Source: Arthrobacter alkaliphilus
Lineage (GTDB): Bacteria > Actinomycetota > Actinomycetes > Actinomycetales > Micrococcaceae
Direction: 5' to 3'
Assembly (NCBI RefSeq): GCF_021483235.1
Contig: NZ_JAKEEC010000007.1
Span: 1-64,000, forward strand
DNA: 64,000 bases
Notes under the pieces: model-generated
Databases searched by the model: none
What the model saw: only the letters and a program-made list of their open reading frames with translations
Told to the model about the DNA's origin: nothing
Shown: piece after piece, positions 48,365 to 58,473 of the stretch
Layout: the number at the start of each line of letters is the position of its first letter
How positions within the stretch are numbered: the first letter of the stretch is position 1
Made by a program: the position numbers and the translations under genes

Positions 48365-50008
48365 TTAACCGGCGGGGACGTCCTTTGCGTCCATGATCCG
48401 GTAGGCGTAGCCCTGCTCGGCGAGGAAGCGTTGCCGTTTGGCGGCGAAGTCCTGGTCGAGCGTATCCCTGGCCACCAAGGAGTAGAAACGCGCCGCACGG
48501 CCGTCCTGCTTGGGCCGAAGCAGGCGCCCCAAGCGTTGTGCCTCCTCCTGGCGGGAACCGAACGAACCGGACACCTGGATCGCCACGGATGCCTCAGGCA
48601 GGTCGATCGAGAAGTTGGCCACTTTCGACACCACGAGGGTCTTGATGTCGCCGGCGCGGAAAGCGTCGAAAAGCTTCTGCCGCACCGCGACTGTCGTATC
48701 GCCCTTGATCACCGGGGCGTCCAAGCGCTCGCCGATCTCATCCAACTGGTCGATGTACTGGCCAATCACCAGCAGCTGCTCGCCTTGGTGCAGGGCGACA
48801 AGATGCTCCACCAAGTGGGTCTTGGTTTCCGACGTCGCACAGAGCCGGTACTTGTCCGCATCATCCGCCATCGCGTAGGCCATGCGCTCGTCCCGGGGCA
48901 AGTCAACCCGGACCTCCACACAGTCCGCAGGCGCAATGTAGCCCTGGGCTTCGATGTCCTTCCATGGCGCGTCATAGCGTTTGGGACCGATCAGGCTGAA
49001 GACCTCGCCTTCGCGGCCATCCTCGCGCACGAGCGTGGCCGTGAGTCCAAGACGCCGCCGGGCCTGCAGGTCCGCGGTCATTCGGAAGATCGGCGCCGGC
49101 AGGAGGTGGACCTCGTCGTAAATGATGAGTCCCCAGTCGTGCCCGTCCACGAGTTCCAGATGGGGGTAGAGGCCGCCGCGTTTGGTGGTCAGGACCTGGT
49201 AGGTGGCGATCGTGACGGGCCGGACTTCCTTGACCGAGCCCGAATACTCGCCGATCTCCCCTTCCGTTAAAGATGTCCGCTTGAGGAGTTCGTCTTTCCA
49301 TTGCCGGGCCGCAACCGTGTTGGTCACCAGGATCAGCGTAGTGGTGGAGCTGGTAGCCATGGCCGCGGCCCCCACCAATGTCTTGCCCGCGCCGCAAGGA
49401 AGGACGACGACGCCGCTGCCGCCGGCCCAGAAGTTCTCCGTGGCGAGCTTCTGGTAGGGACGCAGGTGCCAGCCGTCCTCGTTCAAAGCGATCAGGTGCG
49501 GAGTGCCGTCCACATAGCCCGCGAGGTCCTCGGCCGGCCATCCGAGCTTCAGCAGCAATTGCTTGAGCTGGCCGCGCTGGGAGGAATGCACCACGACAGT
49601 TTCGCCGTCGATCCTCGGCCCAAGCAGCGGGGCGATTTTCTTGGCCCGGCTGACCTCCTCGAGCACGGGGTAGTCGGTGGTGCGCATGACCAATCCGTGT
49701 TGCGGGTCTTTTTCCAGGCGCAAGCGGCCGTACCGGGACATCGTCTCTTCGATGTCGATCAGCAATGAATGCGGCACCGGAAACCGGGAATAGCGCAGGA
49801 GCGTGTCGAGGACCTTCTCGGCGTCCAATCCCGCGGCGCGCGCATTCCACAGTCCCAAGGGGGTGAGCCGGTAGCTGTGGACATGTTCGGGGGCGCGCTC
49901 AAGCTCGGCGAACGCGGCGATCGCGTGCCGGGCCTCGGTGGCGAGCTCGTGGTCGACTTCCAACAGGATGGTTTTGTCGCTCTGTACGATCAGCGGACCG
50001 TCGCTCAC
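48365..50008 (-). CDS. DNA repair helicase XPB
   Basis: 547 residues from the GTG at 50008; the upstream frame overlaps its neighbour and is rejected. Walker A is PCGAGKT (205-211), the DExH box is IIYDEVHLL, and later LTATLVREDGREGEVF and GRLLRPKQDGRAARFYSL match superfamily-2 XPB. Bacterial XPB is a 3'-5' DNA helicase linked to repair or recombination. It is 10 bases downstream of the helicase-associated gene, its usual actinobacterial partner. Confidence 0.92.
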   Translation of the reverse strand: MSDGPLIVQSDKTILLEVDHELATEARHAIAAFAELERAPEHVHSYRLTPLGLWNARAAGLDAEKVLDTLLRYSRFPVPHSLLIDIEETMSRYGRLRLEKDPQHGLVMRTTDYPVLEEVSRAKKIAPLLGPRIDGETVVVHSSQRGQLKQLLLKLGWPAEDLAGYVDGTPHLIALNEDGWHLRPYQKLATENFWAGGSGVVVLPCGAGKTLVGAAAMATSSTTTLILVTNTVAARQWKDELLKRTSLTEGEIGEYSGSVKEVRPVTIATYQVLTTKRGGLYPHLELVDGHDWGLIIYDEVHLLPAPIFRMTADLQARRRLGLTATLVREDGREGEVFSLIGPKRYDAPWKDIEAQGYIAPADCVEVRVDLPRDERMAYAMADDADKYRLCATSETKTHLVEHLVALHQGEQLLVIGQYIDQLDEIGERLDAPVIKGDTTVAVRQKLFDAFRAGDIKTLVVSKVANFSIDLPEASVAIQVSGSFGSRQEEAQRLGRLLRPKQDGRAARFYSLVARDTLDQDFAAKRQRFLAEQGYAYRIMDAKDVPAG

Positions 50009-50018
50009 TGTTGCTTCC

Positions 50019-52481
50019 TCACTTGTGCGGCTCGACCGCAGGTTCCACATCGATGATGCGATGGATGGACAAGACTCTTTCGGTGTCCTTGGCGGCGTCA
50101 AACACCCGGACGCGCCCGCCGGACACAGATACCGGAACAACGGTTTCGGTGTTGGAATTCCCCATGCCGTCAACCACGTTCATGGTGACCGCTTGCTTCA
50201 GCCGGATGGCCCTCTGCAGGGTTTCGAGCCCGAGTTGCGTGGCCGCCTCACCGCTGGCCTCGCCGTGGACCGCGCGGTGCTGCCTCAACACCGCGAGCTG
50301 GGCCTCGACGTCGTCGTCCGGCGGCGCAGTGCGCGGGGCCATGTACACCGGGCGGAGGCCACCGGACACCGGCGCCGTCCTCTTGTAGCGCACGACGGCG
50401 GACTCCGCCTCCTGCACGGCAGGCGAGAGTCCCAGCTCGCGCAGCACCCTCGCGGTCTCCCGCGGGCTCGCGCTGGAGGTCAGTACCGTGGGGGCGATCC
50501 GGACCAGCCCCAGGCTTGCGGCCCCCGGCTCCCGGACGAGCTCGGCGATGGCGGCTTCGTCGTCGCTTTGGATGAAGCTGGGGCTGCTCGCGACGCGCAG
50601 CCGGCCGTGCCTCGAGGCGATGTCCTTGATCAGGTAACGGAGCGGCTGGGGAACATCGGTGGCCGAATGGGTGCGCAGGAAGGTGAGGATGCTTTCCGCG
50701 TCCTGGCCGGCGTCCAACGCGCGGCGGATCGAATCCCCGGAGAAACGGAAGATCGTGGCCGGGCCCTGGCCTTCGGGGTCGGCGATCAAGAGGAGTTTTT
50801 CGCTCAGTTCAGGTGCCAGGTAGCCCGGGGCTACGGCGGTCAAGTCCGCTTGGAGCAGGACGTGGTTGACCGCGGCGGGCAGATGTTCGCCGAGGATGCT
50901 CAAGGCCAACTCGGGCTGTTCGGTGGCGATCGCCGAACCAAGCTGGGTCAGGGCTCCGGAGCCCATGAGCCCCAGAAGTTCGGCTTCATGCAGGATGCCG
51001 CGGACAAGGGAGCTGAACCGCCGCGACATCCTGGGTTGGGACCATTCCGCGCGTTCCATGACGGCTTCGGCATTGAGCACAGGAGCTTTGCCGTCCGGTG
51101 ATTCCGCCTCGAGGGTGAGCTCTTCGAGGATCTCCAGGATCCGTTTGCGGACCAGCGGAGCATCGGGGCGTTGGGCCTCGGCCGACAAGGCATTGATGGG
51201 GTTCGCCGAAGACCCGGATCGCGCCGCCGCGGTGGCGGGCCCTGGAAGGGTTTGCCCCACAAGGGAAGGGGCGCGCTCGCTCGCGAGCCAGGCATTGACC
51301 AGCCAGAGCCACTGTTCCTGGCGGGGGAGCGTGAGCCATTCAAGCGATGGCGGCTGGACCCACGTGGAACTGTCCACATCGAGGCGCAGCAAACCGGACA
51401 AGGCACTGAGCTCGAGGATGAGGGCGGTCTCGGACAAACCCACCCGGAGGCTGTCGGCGAGGCGTTTGAGTTCGCGCACGCCCACCCCACCGCTGCGCAG
51501 GGTGACGATGGGCTGTTCACGGACCGCGTACAGGAGTTCACCCACCAGCCGGAGCGCTTCGGCGATGGCACCCATGGCGGCATTCCGGCGCAGGGCTGCG
51601 CTCGTCTGGCCCAGTTCGGGAACGGGAGGCTTCAAGGTGAAGTGGTCCACGATCGCGCCGCCGCGCAAGGACAGGCCGACGCTGCGCGGGAGCTCTACGT
51701 GGCCGGCGTCCAAAGGGACAAGCAAACCGCGGGCCAAGAGCCAGTCCACGGGGCCGACGTCGCGGCCTTCATGGAGCACGGAAGCCTTGCGCTGGGCCTG
51801 GGGAACCGCGCCCATCGCCCAGCTTCCGAATTTGTTCAACAGGGGGCGCGTGCGTGCCGGTGCCTCGGACAGGATGTGCTGAAGGTTCTCGGGCGTGGAT
51901 GTCCAGCGTTGCAACGCCAACGCCGCGTCCATGGGCGTGGTGGCGGCCATGATATTGGCGCCGCTCTGGTGGAGTTCGGCGACGAGCTGCACCACGCGCT
52001 GGGCAAAGGCCGGTTGGAGCCGCACAAGCTCGGTGTAGCTGCGGCCCAAACCGGCAGGATAGATGCCGATGACGTCCTTGAGGCTGCCCACCGGCAGGTA
52101 GAAATGCTGCCGCCCCGGATTGTGCACGGTGGCCGGCGGATCGGCCCGGTGGATGAGGGCAAGTTCCTGGAGCGTGTTCAGGATCGGCTCGAGGGCGGCA
52201 ATGGTGGCGCCGTTGATGCATTTCTTGAGTCCCGCCGCCGAGACGCTGTGACCGGTGTCGGTGTTAGTACACAGGTGGAGTGTCTCCAGCACCTGCATCT
52301 GCGGTTTGTTGAGCCGTTCCAGGGCTCGCTGCACGCTGACCCGGGCACTTGCCCGCGCCGCGAGTGCAGCAAAATCCGGGACCGCAGGGGAGATGAGGTC
52401 CGGCCGCGCGGCAAACAAGGCCCGCAGCGACTCGTCGCTGCGCGCTTCCAGTTCCTTGCTCAGCGCGCGAATGAGGGACAT
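50019..52481 (-). CDS. Helicase-associated (Helicase_C_3) protein, XPB partner
   Basis: 820 residues from the ATG at 52481; the extension to 52562 is unlikely. N-terminal helices (LIRALSKELEARSDESLRAL) lead to HTH-like repeats (KPQMQVLETLHLC) and a C-terminal helicase-associated domain (LLQADLTAVAPGYLAPELSE and RHGRLRVASSPSF). No Walker motifs are seen, so it is not a helicase by itself. Close linkage to XPB across actinobacteria suggests the two work together. Confidence 0.85.
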   Translation of the reverse strand: MSLIRALSKELEARSDESLRALFAARPDLISPAVPDFAALAARASARVSVQRALERLNKPQMQVLETLHLCTNTDTGHSVSAAGLKKCINGATIAALEPILNTLQELALIHRADPPATVHNPGRQHFYLPVGSLKDVIGIYPAGLGRSYTELVRLQPAFAQRVVQLVAELHQSGANIMAATTPMDAALALQRWTSTPENLQHILSEAPARTRPLLNKFGSWAMGAVPQAQRKASVLHEGRDVGPVDWLLARGLLVPLDAGHVELPRSVGLSLRGGAIVDHFTLKPPVPELGQTSAALRRNAAMGAIAEALRLVGELLYAVREQPIVTLRSGGVGVRELKRLADSLRVGLSETALILELSALSGLLRLDVDSSTWVQPPSLEWLTLPRQEQWLWLVNAWLASERAPSLVGQTLPGPATAAARSGSSANPINALSAEAQRPDAPLVRKRILEILEELTLEAESPDGKAPVLNAEAVMERAEWSQPRMSRRFSSLVRGILHEAELLGLMGSGALTQLGSAIATEQPELALSILGEHLPAAVNHVLLQADLTAVAPGYLAPELSEKLLLIADPEGQGPATIFRFSGDSIRRALDAGQDAESILTFLRTHSATDVPQPLRYLIKDIASRHGRLRVASSPSFIQSDDEAAIAELVREPGAASLGLVRIAPTVLTSSASPRETARVLRELGLSPAVQEAESAVVRYKRTAPVSGGLRPVYMAPRTAPPDDDVEAQLAVLRQHRAVHGEASGEAATQLGLETLQRAIRLKQAVTMNVVDGMGNSNTETVVPVSVSGGRVRVFDAAKDTERVLSIHRIIDVEPAVEPHK

Positions 52482-52530
52482 CAGTTCAACGTTACCGCCA
52501 GCCGGGTCCGCCGTCGGCCTTTCCGACGGC

Positions 52531-52746
52531 TCATTGGCGACGCCGCACCCACACAGCGTCAACCACCAGGGCGGCCATCAAAACGAAGGCGAGCGGCAGC
52601 CCGTAGAGAGCGGTGGACGTGACCCACACGGGTGCCACTCCGTTGGCGAAAGCGATCGCGATGACGGCGGCGACGGCCGCCAGGGACAGGACTGCGACGA
52701 CGGCCGCAACGATGGTGAGCGGGCGGCGGAAGCCGTGGGGAATCAT
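52531..52746 (-). CDS. Small membrane protein
   Basis: 71 residues with two hydrophobic segments (PLTIVAAVVAVLSLAAVAAV and STALYGLPLAFVLMAALVVD) and a basic C-terminus, VRRRQ. It resembles unnamed two-helix actinobacterial proteins. It lies upstream of the helicase-associated gene on the same strand. No function can be given. Confidence 0.7.
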   Translation of the reverse strand: MIPHGFRRPLTIVAAVVAVLSLAAVAAVIAIAFANGVAPVWVTSTALYGLPLAFVLMAALVVDAVWVRRRQ

Positions 52747-52987
52747 GGAAGCAACGCTAACAGTCCCGCGGGCCGCCCCTGTTCCAGCGCAGGGCGCCGC
52801 CTGGCGGCGGGCAAAAGGCGTTGGGACCTGTATGTGCGACCCAAAGCAGGAATCCCGGGCCAGGCAGGATAACCTTGAAGCAACAGACCAACATGGTCCA
52901 GGCAGTCACCCTTGTTCCCGCAGTCTCCTGCGGATGCGGTGGCGCGCCGGCTATGTCTCGCAAGTCAGAACGAAGAAGGTTGATTAC

Positions 52988-53371
52988 GTGCCCACCGGCA
53001 AGGTCAAGTGGTATGACAAGGAAAAAGGTTTCGGATTCCTCGCGGCAGAGGACGGCCAGGAAGTATTCCTGCCCAAGTCCGCCCTGCCCGAAGGCGTAGC
53101 GGAGCTCAAGGCGGGCACCCGGGTTGAGTTCGGCGTCGCCGACGGTCGCCGTGGTGCCCAGGCCCTGGGCCTCCGTGTACTGGACAAGTTGCCTTCCATC
53201 GCCAAGGCCAAGCGGATGAACGCCCGTGAGCTCGCTCCGCTGGTCCAGGATCTCGTGTCCGTCCTGGACAACCTCTCCGGCACGTTGTCCGCCGGCAAGT
53301 ACCCTGAAGGCGCCAAGGGCAAGGCCATCGCCGCAGCCCTGCGCAAGGTTGCCAACGAGCTGGAAGCCTGA
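52988..53371 (+). CDS. Cold-shock-domain protein with C-terminal extension
   Basis: 127 residues from a GTG at 52988; the longer frame to 52613 is antisense to the small membrane protein. Residues 1-65 form a cold-shock domain (GKVKWYDKEKGFGFL with the second RNA motif replaced by QEVFLPKSAL). Residues 70-127 are a conserved helical tail (RELAPLVQDLVSVLDNLSGT) absent from CspA. This two-part form is common in actinobacteria next to a DUF3027 gene, as here. Confidence 0.88.
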   Translation: MPTGKVKWYDKEKGFGFLAAEDGQEVFLPKSALPEGVAELKAGTRVEFGVADGRRGAQALGLRVLDKLPSIAKAKRMNARELAPLVQDLVSVLDNLSGTLSAGKYPEGAKGKAIAAALRKVANELEA

Positions 53372-53378
53372 ACCTGCC

Positions 53379-53864
53379 ATGACATCGGCCAAACCCCGCG
53401 CCGGTATTCCCGTTTGGCGCGTCGGCAAGCCGGACGCGTTCCTTGCGGCCGCCGTCGACGTCGCCCGGAATGCGGTGGAGACCATTGCCAAGCCCGCCGA
53501 AATCGGACCGCATATTGCCGCGCGCTCCGAAGGCGAACGGGTGGTGACCCACCTGTTCGAATCGAGGCTGGCCGGCTACGGCGGTTGGCAGTGGTACGCC
53601 GTCGTGACCCGCAACTCGCGCTCCAAGGTGGTCACCGTCAGTGAACTCGGCCTGCTGCCGTCCGAGGACTCCATCCTCGCTCCGGAATGGGTGCCGTGGG
53701 CAAAGCGTGTCCGTCCGGAGGACGAGGCTGCCGCGGCCGAAGAATTGGCTGAGGAAGCCGGCGCACCCGATGACGAGGACGACGACGGCGACGGCGAGCC
53801 CTCCCGGGATGGCGCCGCCGCCTCAGCTGACAAACAAGAGAACGGCGACGCCGGCCAGTCCTGA
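53379..53864 (+). CDS. DUF3027 protein
   Basis: 161 residues from the ATG at 53379. The domain spans about 15-115 (AAAVDVARNAVETIAKPAEI and SRLAGYGGWQWYAVVTRNSR), with a very acidic tail (PDDEDDDGDGEPS). Function is unknown. It follows the cold-shock gene by 7 bases, a pairing conserved in actinobacteria. Confidence 0.88.
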   Translation: MTSAKPRAGIPVWRVGKPDAFLAAAVDVARNAVETIAKPAEIGPHIAARSEGERVVTHLFESRLAGYGGWQWYAVVTRNSRSKVVTVSELGLLPSEDSILAPEWVPWAKRVRPEDEAAAAEELAEEAGAPDDEDDDGDGEPSRDGAAASADKQENGDAGQS

Positions 53865-53884
53865 CCGCTGGACGCGGCGGACCC

Positions 53885-55042
<1,158 letters not shown>

Positions 55043-55285
55043 CTAGATGCGTCGTGGCAGGCGGCAAGCTGCCCCTTCGACTCCCCAATTCTGCCTGACG
55101 TCGCAGGCCGGGGCAGAACCGAAAGTGTCATAGTCCGCCACGTGGAAAGCATTGTTCGGCCGTCCCTTGTCGGGAGGGCGGGCCGGCTGCTGGAAAGGCG
55201 CCGGGATTATCCGGAGTAATTCCAAATAAGCTAAGCTGGGTGCTGGCGGAATACGCAAGTTACTGCGCTCGAGGAGCTGAGCTGG

Positions 55286-55981
55286 ATGACGGATCTGATC
55301 GATACCACTGAGATGTATCTTCGGACCATTTTGGAGCTTGAAGAAGAGAACATCGTGGCTCTTCGCGCACGCATCGCTGAGCGCTTGCGGCACTCCGGCC
55401 CCACCGTCTCCCAGACGATCGGACGGATGGAGCGCGACGGACTGGTTGTTGTGTCCGACGACCGGCACCTCGAGCTGACTGAAATGGGCCGGAAGCGCGC
55501 CACCGAGGTCATGCGCAAGCACCGGCTCGCCGAGCGGCTCCTGGCAGATGTCATCGGGCTCGACTGGGCCTATGTCCATGACGAAGCGTGCCGGTGGGAG
55601 CACGTCATGAGCGAGCGCGTGGAACGCCGGCTCTATGAGCTGTTGGACCACCCCACGGAGTCGCCCTACGGAAACCCCATTCCAGGACTTGAAGCACTCG
55701 GCGGGGCCGCGTCCCACGCCTTCACGGACGGCGTGGTCAACCTTCTCGACGCCATGAATGAATACGCACCTGAACACCGGGTCACGGTCAGTCGGCTGGC
55801 CGAACCGATCCAAGTGGAACCGGAACTTCTCCTCCAGCTGGACGAGGGCGGAATCCGCCCCGGCGCCAGGGTGTCCTTGGAACGTGTCGGGGAGTACATC
55901 TCGGTCCGAGTGCCCAATATCGACGGGGCGCTGGAGCTGCCGCCCGAGGTTGCATCGCACGTCTTTGTCACCGTCGCCTAG
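55286..55981 (+). CDS. DtxR/IdeR-family metal-dependent regulator
   Basis: 231 residues with GAGGAG 9 bases before the ATG. The N-terminal winged HTH (LIDTTEMYLRTILELEEE and HSGPTVSQTIGRMERDGLVV) leads to a dimer and metal domain (EVMRKHRLAERLLADVIGLD, with the cysteine/histidine/glutamate pattern in DEACRWEHVMSERVE). A C-terminal SH3-like domain follows. Size and motifs equal DtxR/IdeR, an Fe(2+)-dependent repressor. It probably binds the boxes at 7534 and 36793. MntR-type specificity is less likely but not excluded. Confidence 0.9.
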   Translation: MTDLIDTTEMYLRTILELEEENIVALRARIAERLRHSGPTVSQTIGRMERDGLVVVSDDRHLELTEMGRKRATEVMRKHRLAERLLADVIGLDWAYVHDEACRWEHVMSERVERRLYELLDHPTESPYGNPIPGLEALGGAASHAFTDGVVNLLDAMNEYAPEHRVTVSRLAEPIQVEPELLLQLDEGGIRPGARVSLERVGEYISVRVPNIDGALELPPEVASHVFVTVA

Positions 55982-56087
55982 CCGCCACGCCGTGGCAGCC
56001 GAAAAAGATAACGGAATTATTACCGCAGGGGCTTAATCCCCTATAGTTAAATACCGGCGCCGATACCAAAGCGTTACCTGATCTGAA

Positions 56088-56311
56088 GCCGAGTTCTGCC
56101 AGCGGATCAGGGTGATTAGTCCATTCACTGGCAGAAGCGGAGGAACCACCATCGGCTGTCGAAAGACGGCCTTGGGGTGAAGTCCGCAGCGGGAGAGCAA
56201 ACAAAGCCAGGCCCCTCCGGGTGCCTTGCTTTTCGTGCCCTTCGCGCGGACCGGGTCCACGATCTCTCTGGCCCGAATCCGACAGCTAACTTCGCAGGCT
56301 TGCCAGAGAGG
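56088..56311 (+). ncRNA. c-di-AMP riboswitch (ydaO/yuaA) ahead of M23 peptidase
   Basis: Conserved pieces in order are TTCTGCC...GGCAGAAGCGGAGGAACC, CTTGGGGTGAAGTCCGC, GGGAGAG, and CCGAATCCGACAGCTAAC with TTCGCAGGC, the signature of the ydaO c-di-AMP aptamer. CTCTCTGGC (56264-56272) pairs with GCCAGAGAG (56302-56310), which includes the gene's GAGAGG ribosome site. It should lower expression of the wall hydrolase when c-di-AMP is high. Bases 55982-56087 before it hold the leader and presumably a promoter. Confidence 0.9.
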
Positions 56312-56317
56312 AAAACC

Positions 56318-57136
56318 TTGAGCACGCAGAACACCAGGGGCCGCAGGCGCGCGTCCGGTCCTACTGCTGAACTGCGGAGCACAACCGCCGTCACGTACGA
56401 CCGGCCCCGCGATCCCCAACGCGAACTTCGCCGCCGCAAGGGTCCCTTGCGGCAGATGGCCGACTTCGCGGCCGCGAGCGGAGCGGGGCAGAAGGCCGGA
56501 CTGGCCCTTGCCGCCACCGGCCTCATCCTCACGGTCGCGATGCCGGGCGCCGGAGCCGTGACGGCCGCGCCCGAATCGAATGTGACCGCCTCGGCCGCGG
56601 GCACGCAGCCTGAGATTGCCGCCGCGGCAAGCGCCACCATCGACTTCAGCCGCGCCGCTGTGTCAACCACGGCGGATCCGGACGGCAAGCTCAAGCAGCT
56701 CTTGAGCGCGCAGTCGGTCGGCACCATCAAGACGTCTTCGTCGAAGGGCACCCTCGGGGCGCCGCTGGACACCCTGGCTACGGCCTCGCCTTTCGGATAC
56801 CGCGTGAACCCCATCACGGGCGGTTTGGGCGAGTTCCACCGAGGCCAGGACTTCGTGGCCCAGTGCGGCACCCAGGTCCACGCTGCCGCGGCCGGCAAGG
56901 TCACTTTCGCCGGCTGGCATCCGTATGGCGGAGGAAACCGCATTGTGGTGGACCACGGCAACGGCCTCGAAACCACCTACAACCACTTGTCCTCGTTTAA
57001 CGTCCAGGTGGGCCAAACGGTCAGCCGCGGCGACGTCATCGCACTGAGCGGCACCACCGGCGCTTCTACGGGCTGCCACCTCCATTTTGAAGTCATGGTC
57101 AACGGCGACGTCGTCGACCCCCTGGGCTGGCTGTAG
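56318..57136 (+). CDS. M23 family peptidoglycan endopeptidase
   Basis: 272 residues from the TTG at 56318 (GAGAGG 6 bases upstream), since the longer frame from 56177 runs through the riboswitch. A basic N-terminus and one hydrophobic segment (61-80) export it. The LytM/M23 domain has zinc ligands H174 and D178 (HRGQD), H223, and H254/H256 (CHLHFEV). It would cut peptide cross-links in the wall. It is controlled by c-di-AMP, which ties wall remodelling to osmotic state. Confidence 0.92.
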   Translation: MSTQNTRGRRRASGPTAELRSTTAVTYDRPRDPQRELRRRKGPLRQMADFAAASGAGQKAGLALAATGLILTVAMPGAGAVTAAPESNVTASAAGTQPEIAAAASATIDFSRAAVSTTADPDGKLKQLLSAQSVGTIKTSSSKGTLGAPLDTLATASPFGYRVNPITGGLGEFHRGQDFVAQCGTQVHAAAAGKVTFAGWHPYGGGNRIVVDHGNGLETTYNHLSSFNVQVGQTVSRGDVIALSGTTGASTGCHLHFEVMVNGDVVDPLGWL

Positions 57137-57222
57137 CCAATCCGATGGAAGTCTCTCGCATGCTTGTCACGCTCCGTGATCTGAATGTGACATTCGGCCA
57201 AAACTCATGTACCGTCTAACAC

Positions 57223-57247
57223 GCACCAACTTTTAGACAGTTGGTGC
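57223..57247 (+). terminator. Hairpin after the M23 gene
   Basis: GCACCAAC and GTTGGTGC form an 8-bp perfect stem with a 9-base loop. There is no T-tract, so it may be a rho-independent-like hairpin or a part of the next leader. The gap 57137-57222 shows nothing else. Confidence 0.5.
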
Positions 57248-57257
57248 ACTCGGGTGG

Positions 57258-57441
57258 ATTGCCTAGCTCTGCCACTGCCCGAGGTTCCGTTCGCAAAACA
57301 TCGTCTGGCAGAGGCGGGGGACCCACTTTTGGTCATCTTCACCGATGGCCTTGGGGTTAAGTCGCACAACTTCCGGTAGGGAGAAGTGTGGCCGGATGAC
57401 TCCCATCCGAATCCGACAGCTTACCTCGCGGGCATAGGGAG
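57258..57441 (+). ncRNA. c-di-AMP riboswitch (ydaO/yuaA) ahead of NlpC/P60 gene
   Basis: The same ordered blocks as the upstream riboswitch are present: CTCTGCCA...TGGCAGAGGCGGGGGACCC, CCTTGGGGTTAAGTCGC, and CCGAATCCGACAGCTTACC with TCGCGGGC. CTCCC (57400-57404) pairs with GGGAG (57437-57441), overlapping the GGGAGAGG ribosome site. It controls the second wall hydrolase in the same way. Confidence 0.9.
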
Positions 57442-57453
57442 AGGCCTCTTAAC

Positions 57454-58224
57454 GTGTCTTCACGCTCTACTGTTGCGCGCCATCGTGCCGCGGTCACCAA
57501 GACCAACTCGCTAGCCGTTATCGCCAAGACTGTCGGCAGCAACGCCGGTGGCGTAGGCCGTCAGGCAGCCGTTATCGCGGCTGCTTCCGGTCTGGTGCTC
57601 ACTAGCGGTATCGCAGCAAACGCTGCAGAAACCAATGTCCCCCGCGAGTCCACTTCGACTTCCGCCCTGGAAGTCCAGTCGATCGCCCAAGCCAGCATTT
57701 CGGCTGACTCGTCTGTCGCAATCAAGTACGAGCGCCCGGTGGTTTCCACCGAAGCTGCTCCGGTTGTCGAAGCTCCGGTCGCCACGCAGGAAGCCGCTCC
57801 GGCTCCGGCTCCCCAAGCTGCAACGGGTGCCGCCACCGGCTCCGCAAAGCTTTCTGTGACTGCTGCTGTTTCCCCCGCCACGAAGGTTGCCAGCGGCAAG
57901 GGCGCAGCGATTGCTGCCGCAGCTTACGCTCAGCTTGGCGTTGCCCAGGACTGCACCGCCTTGGCTTCGAACTCCCTGGCCGCTGTTGGCATCAACTTCC
58001 ACGGCTGGCCGGCAGACTACCTCTCCCTTGGCCGTACGGTCAGCGCCGCTGAAGCGCAGCCGGGAGACCTCGTCTACTACCAGAACGGTGGCATGGGCAT
58101 GGCTCACATCGCCGTCTACGTCGGCAACGGCATGGCGGTCCACGGCGGCTGGAACGGTGGCACCACCGCCCTGTACAGCGTCAACGTCGGCTCCGGCCCG
58201 GTCTTCATCCGCGTTGGTGGCTAA
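57454..58224 (+). CDS. NlpC/P60 family peptidoglycan hydrolase
   Basis: 256 residues from a GTG with GAGG 9 bases upstream. A signal-like segment (about 36-57) leads to a Pro/Ala/Thr-rich region. The NlpC/P60 domain (about 148-256) has catalytic C167 (VAQDCTAL), H218 (MAHIAVYVGNG) and H230. It cuts D-Glu-mDAP/Lys type bonds in the wall. It shares its riboswitch class with the upstream M23 gene. Confidence 0.92.
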   Translation: MSSRSTVARHRAAVTKTNSLAVIAKTVGSNAGGVGRQAAVIAAASGLVLTSGIAANAAETNVPRESTSTSALEVQSIAQASISADSSVAIKYERPVVSTEAAPVVEAPVATQEAAPAPAPQAATGAATGSAKLSVTAAVSPATKVASGKGAAIAAAAYAQLGVAQDCTALASNSLAAVGINFHGWPADYLSLGRTVSAAEAQPGDLVYYQNGGMGMAHIAVYVGNGMAVHGGWNGGTTALYSVNVGSGPVFIRVGG

Positions 58225-58250
58225 TTAGCTCCGGCTACACAGTCGCACTC

Positions 58251-58290
58251 GAACGTCCCCGCTGGTCCGCCGGCGGGGATGTTCCGCTTT
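58251..58290 (+). terminator. Terminator after the NlpC/P60 gene
   Basis: GAACGTCCCCGC at 58251 pairs with GCGGGGATGTTC ending at 58283 (one G-T pair), followed by CGCTTTAA. The remaining gap to the HNH gene (58291-58473) holds no clear feature. Confidence 0.75.
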
Positions 58291-58473
58291 AACCAGCATG
58301 CGCCAAGGTGTCCGGCACGTGAACTTTGCCCGACACCGCCCGCCCAAGCGCTCGTGGATTCGTTGATATGGCCTTCGGGTGTTTACTCTTAGCTTGTCGA
58401 TCCACAGCCCGTACATGCAGAGGGCAGCCGGCCCTCGCGCCCCTGACGGGTGCGGCCGTGAAGAGGTACGTGC

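Noticed and set aside
56177-56317. N-terminal extension of the M23 peptidase
   Set aside because: It would translate through the c-di-AMP riboswitch; the TTG at 56318 has a good ribosome site.
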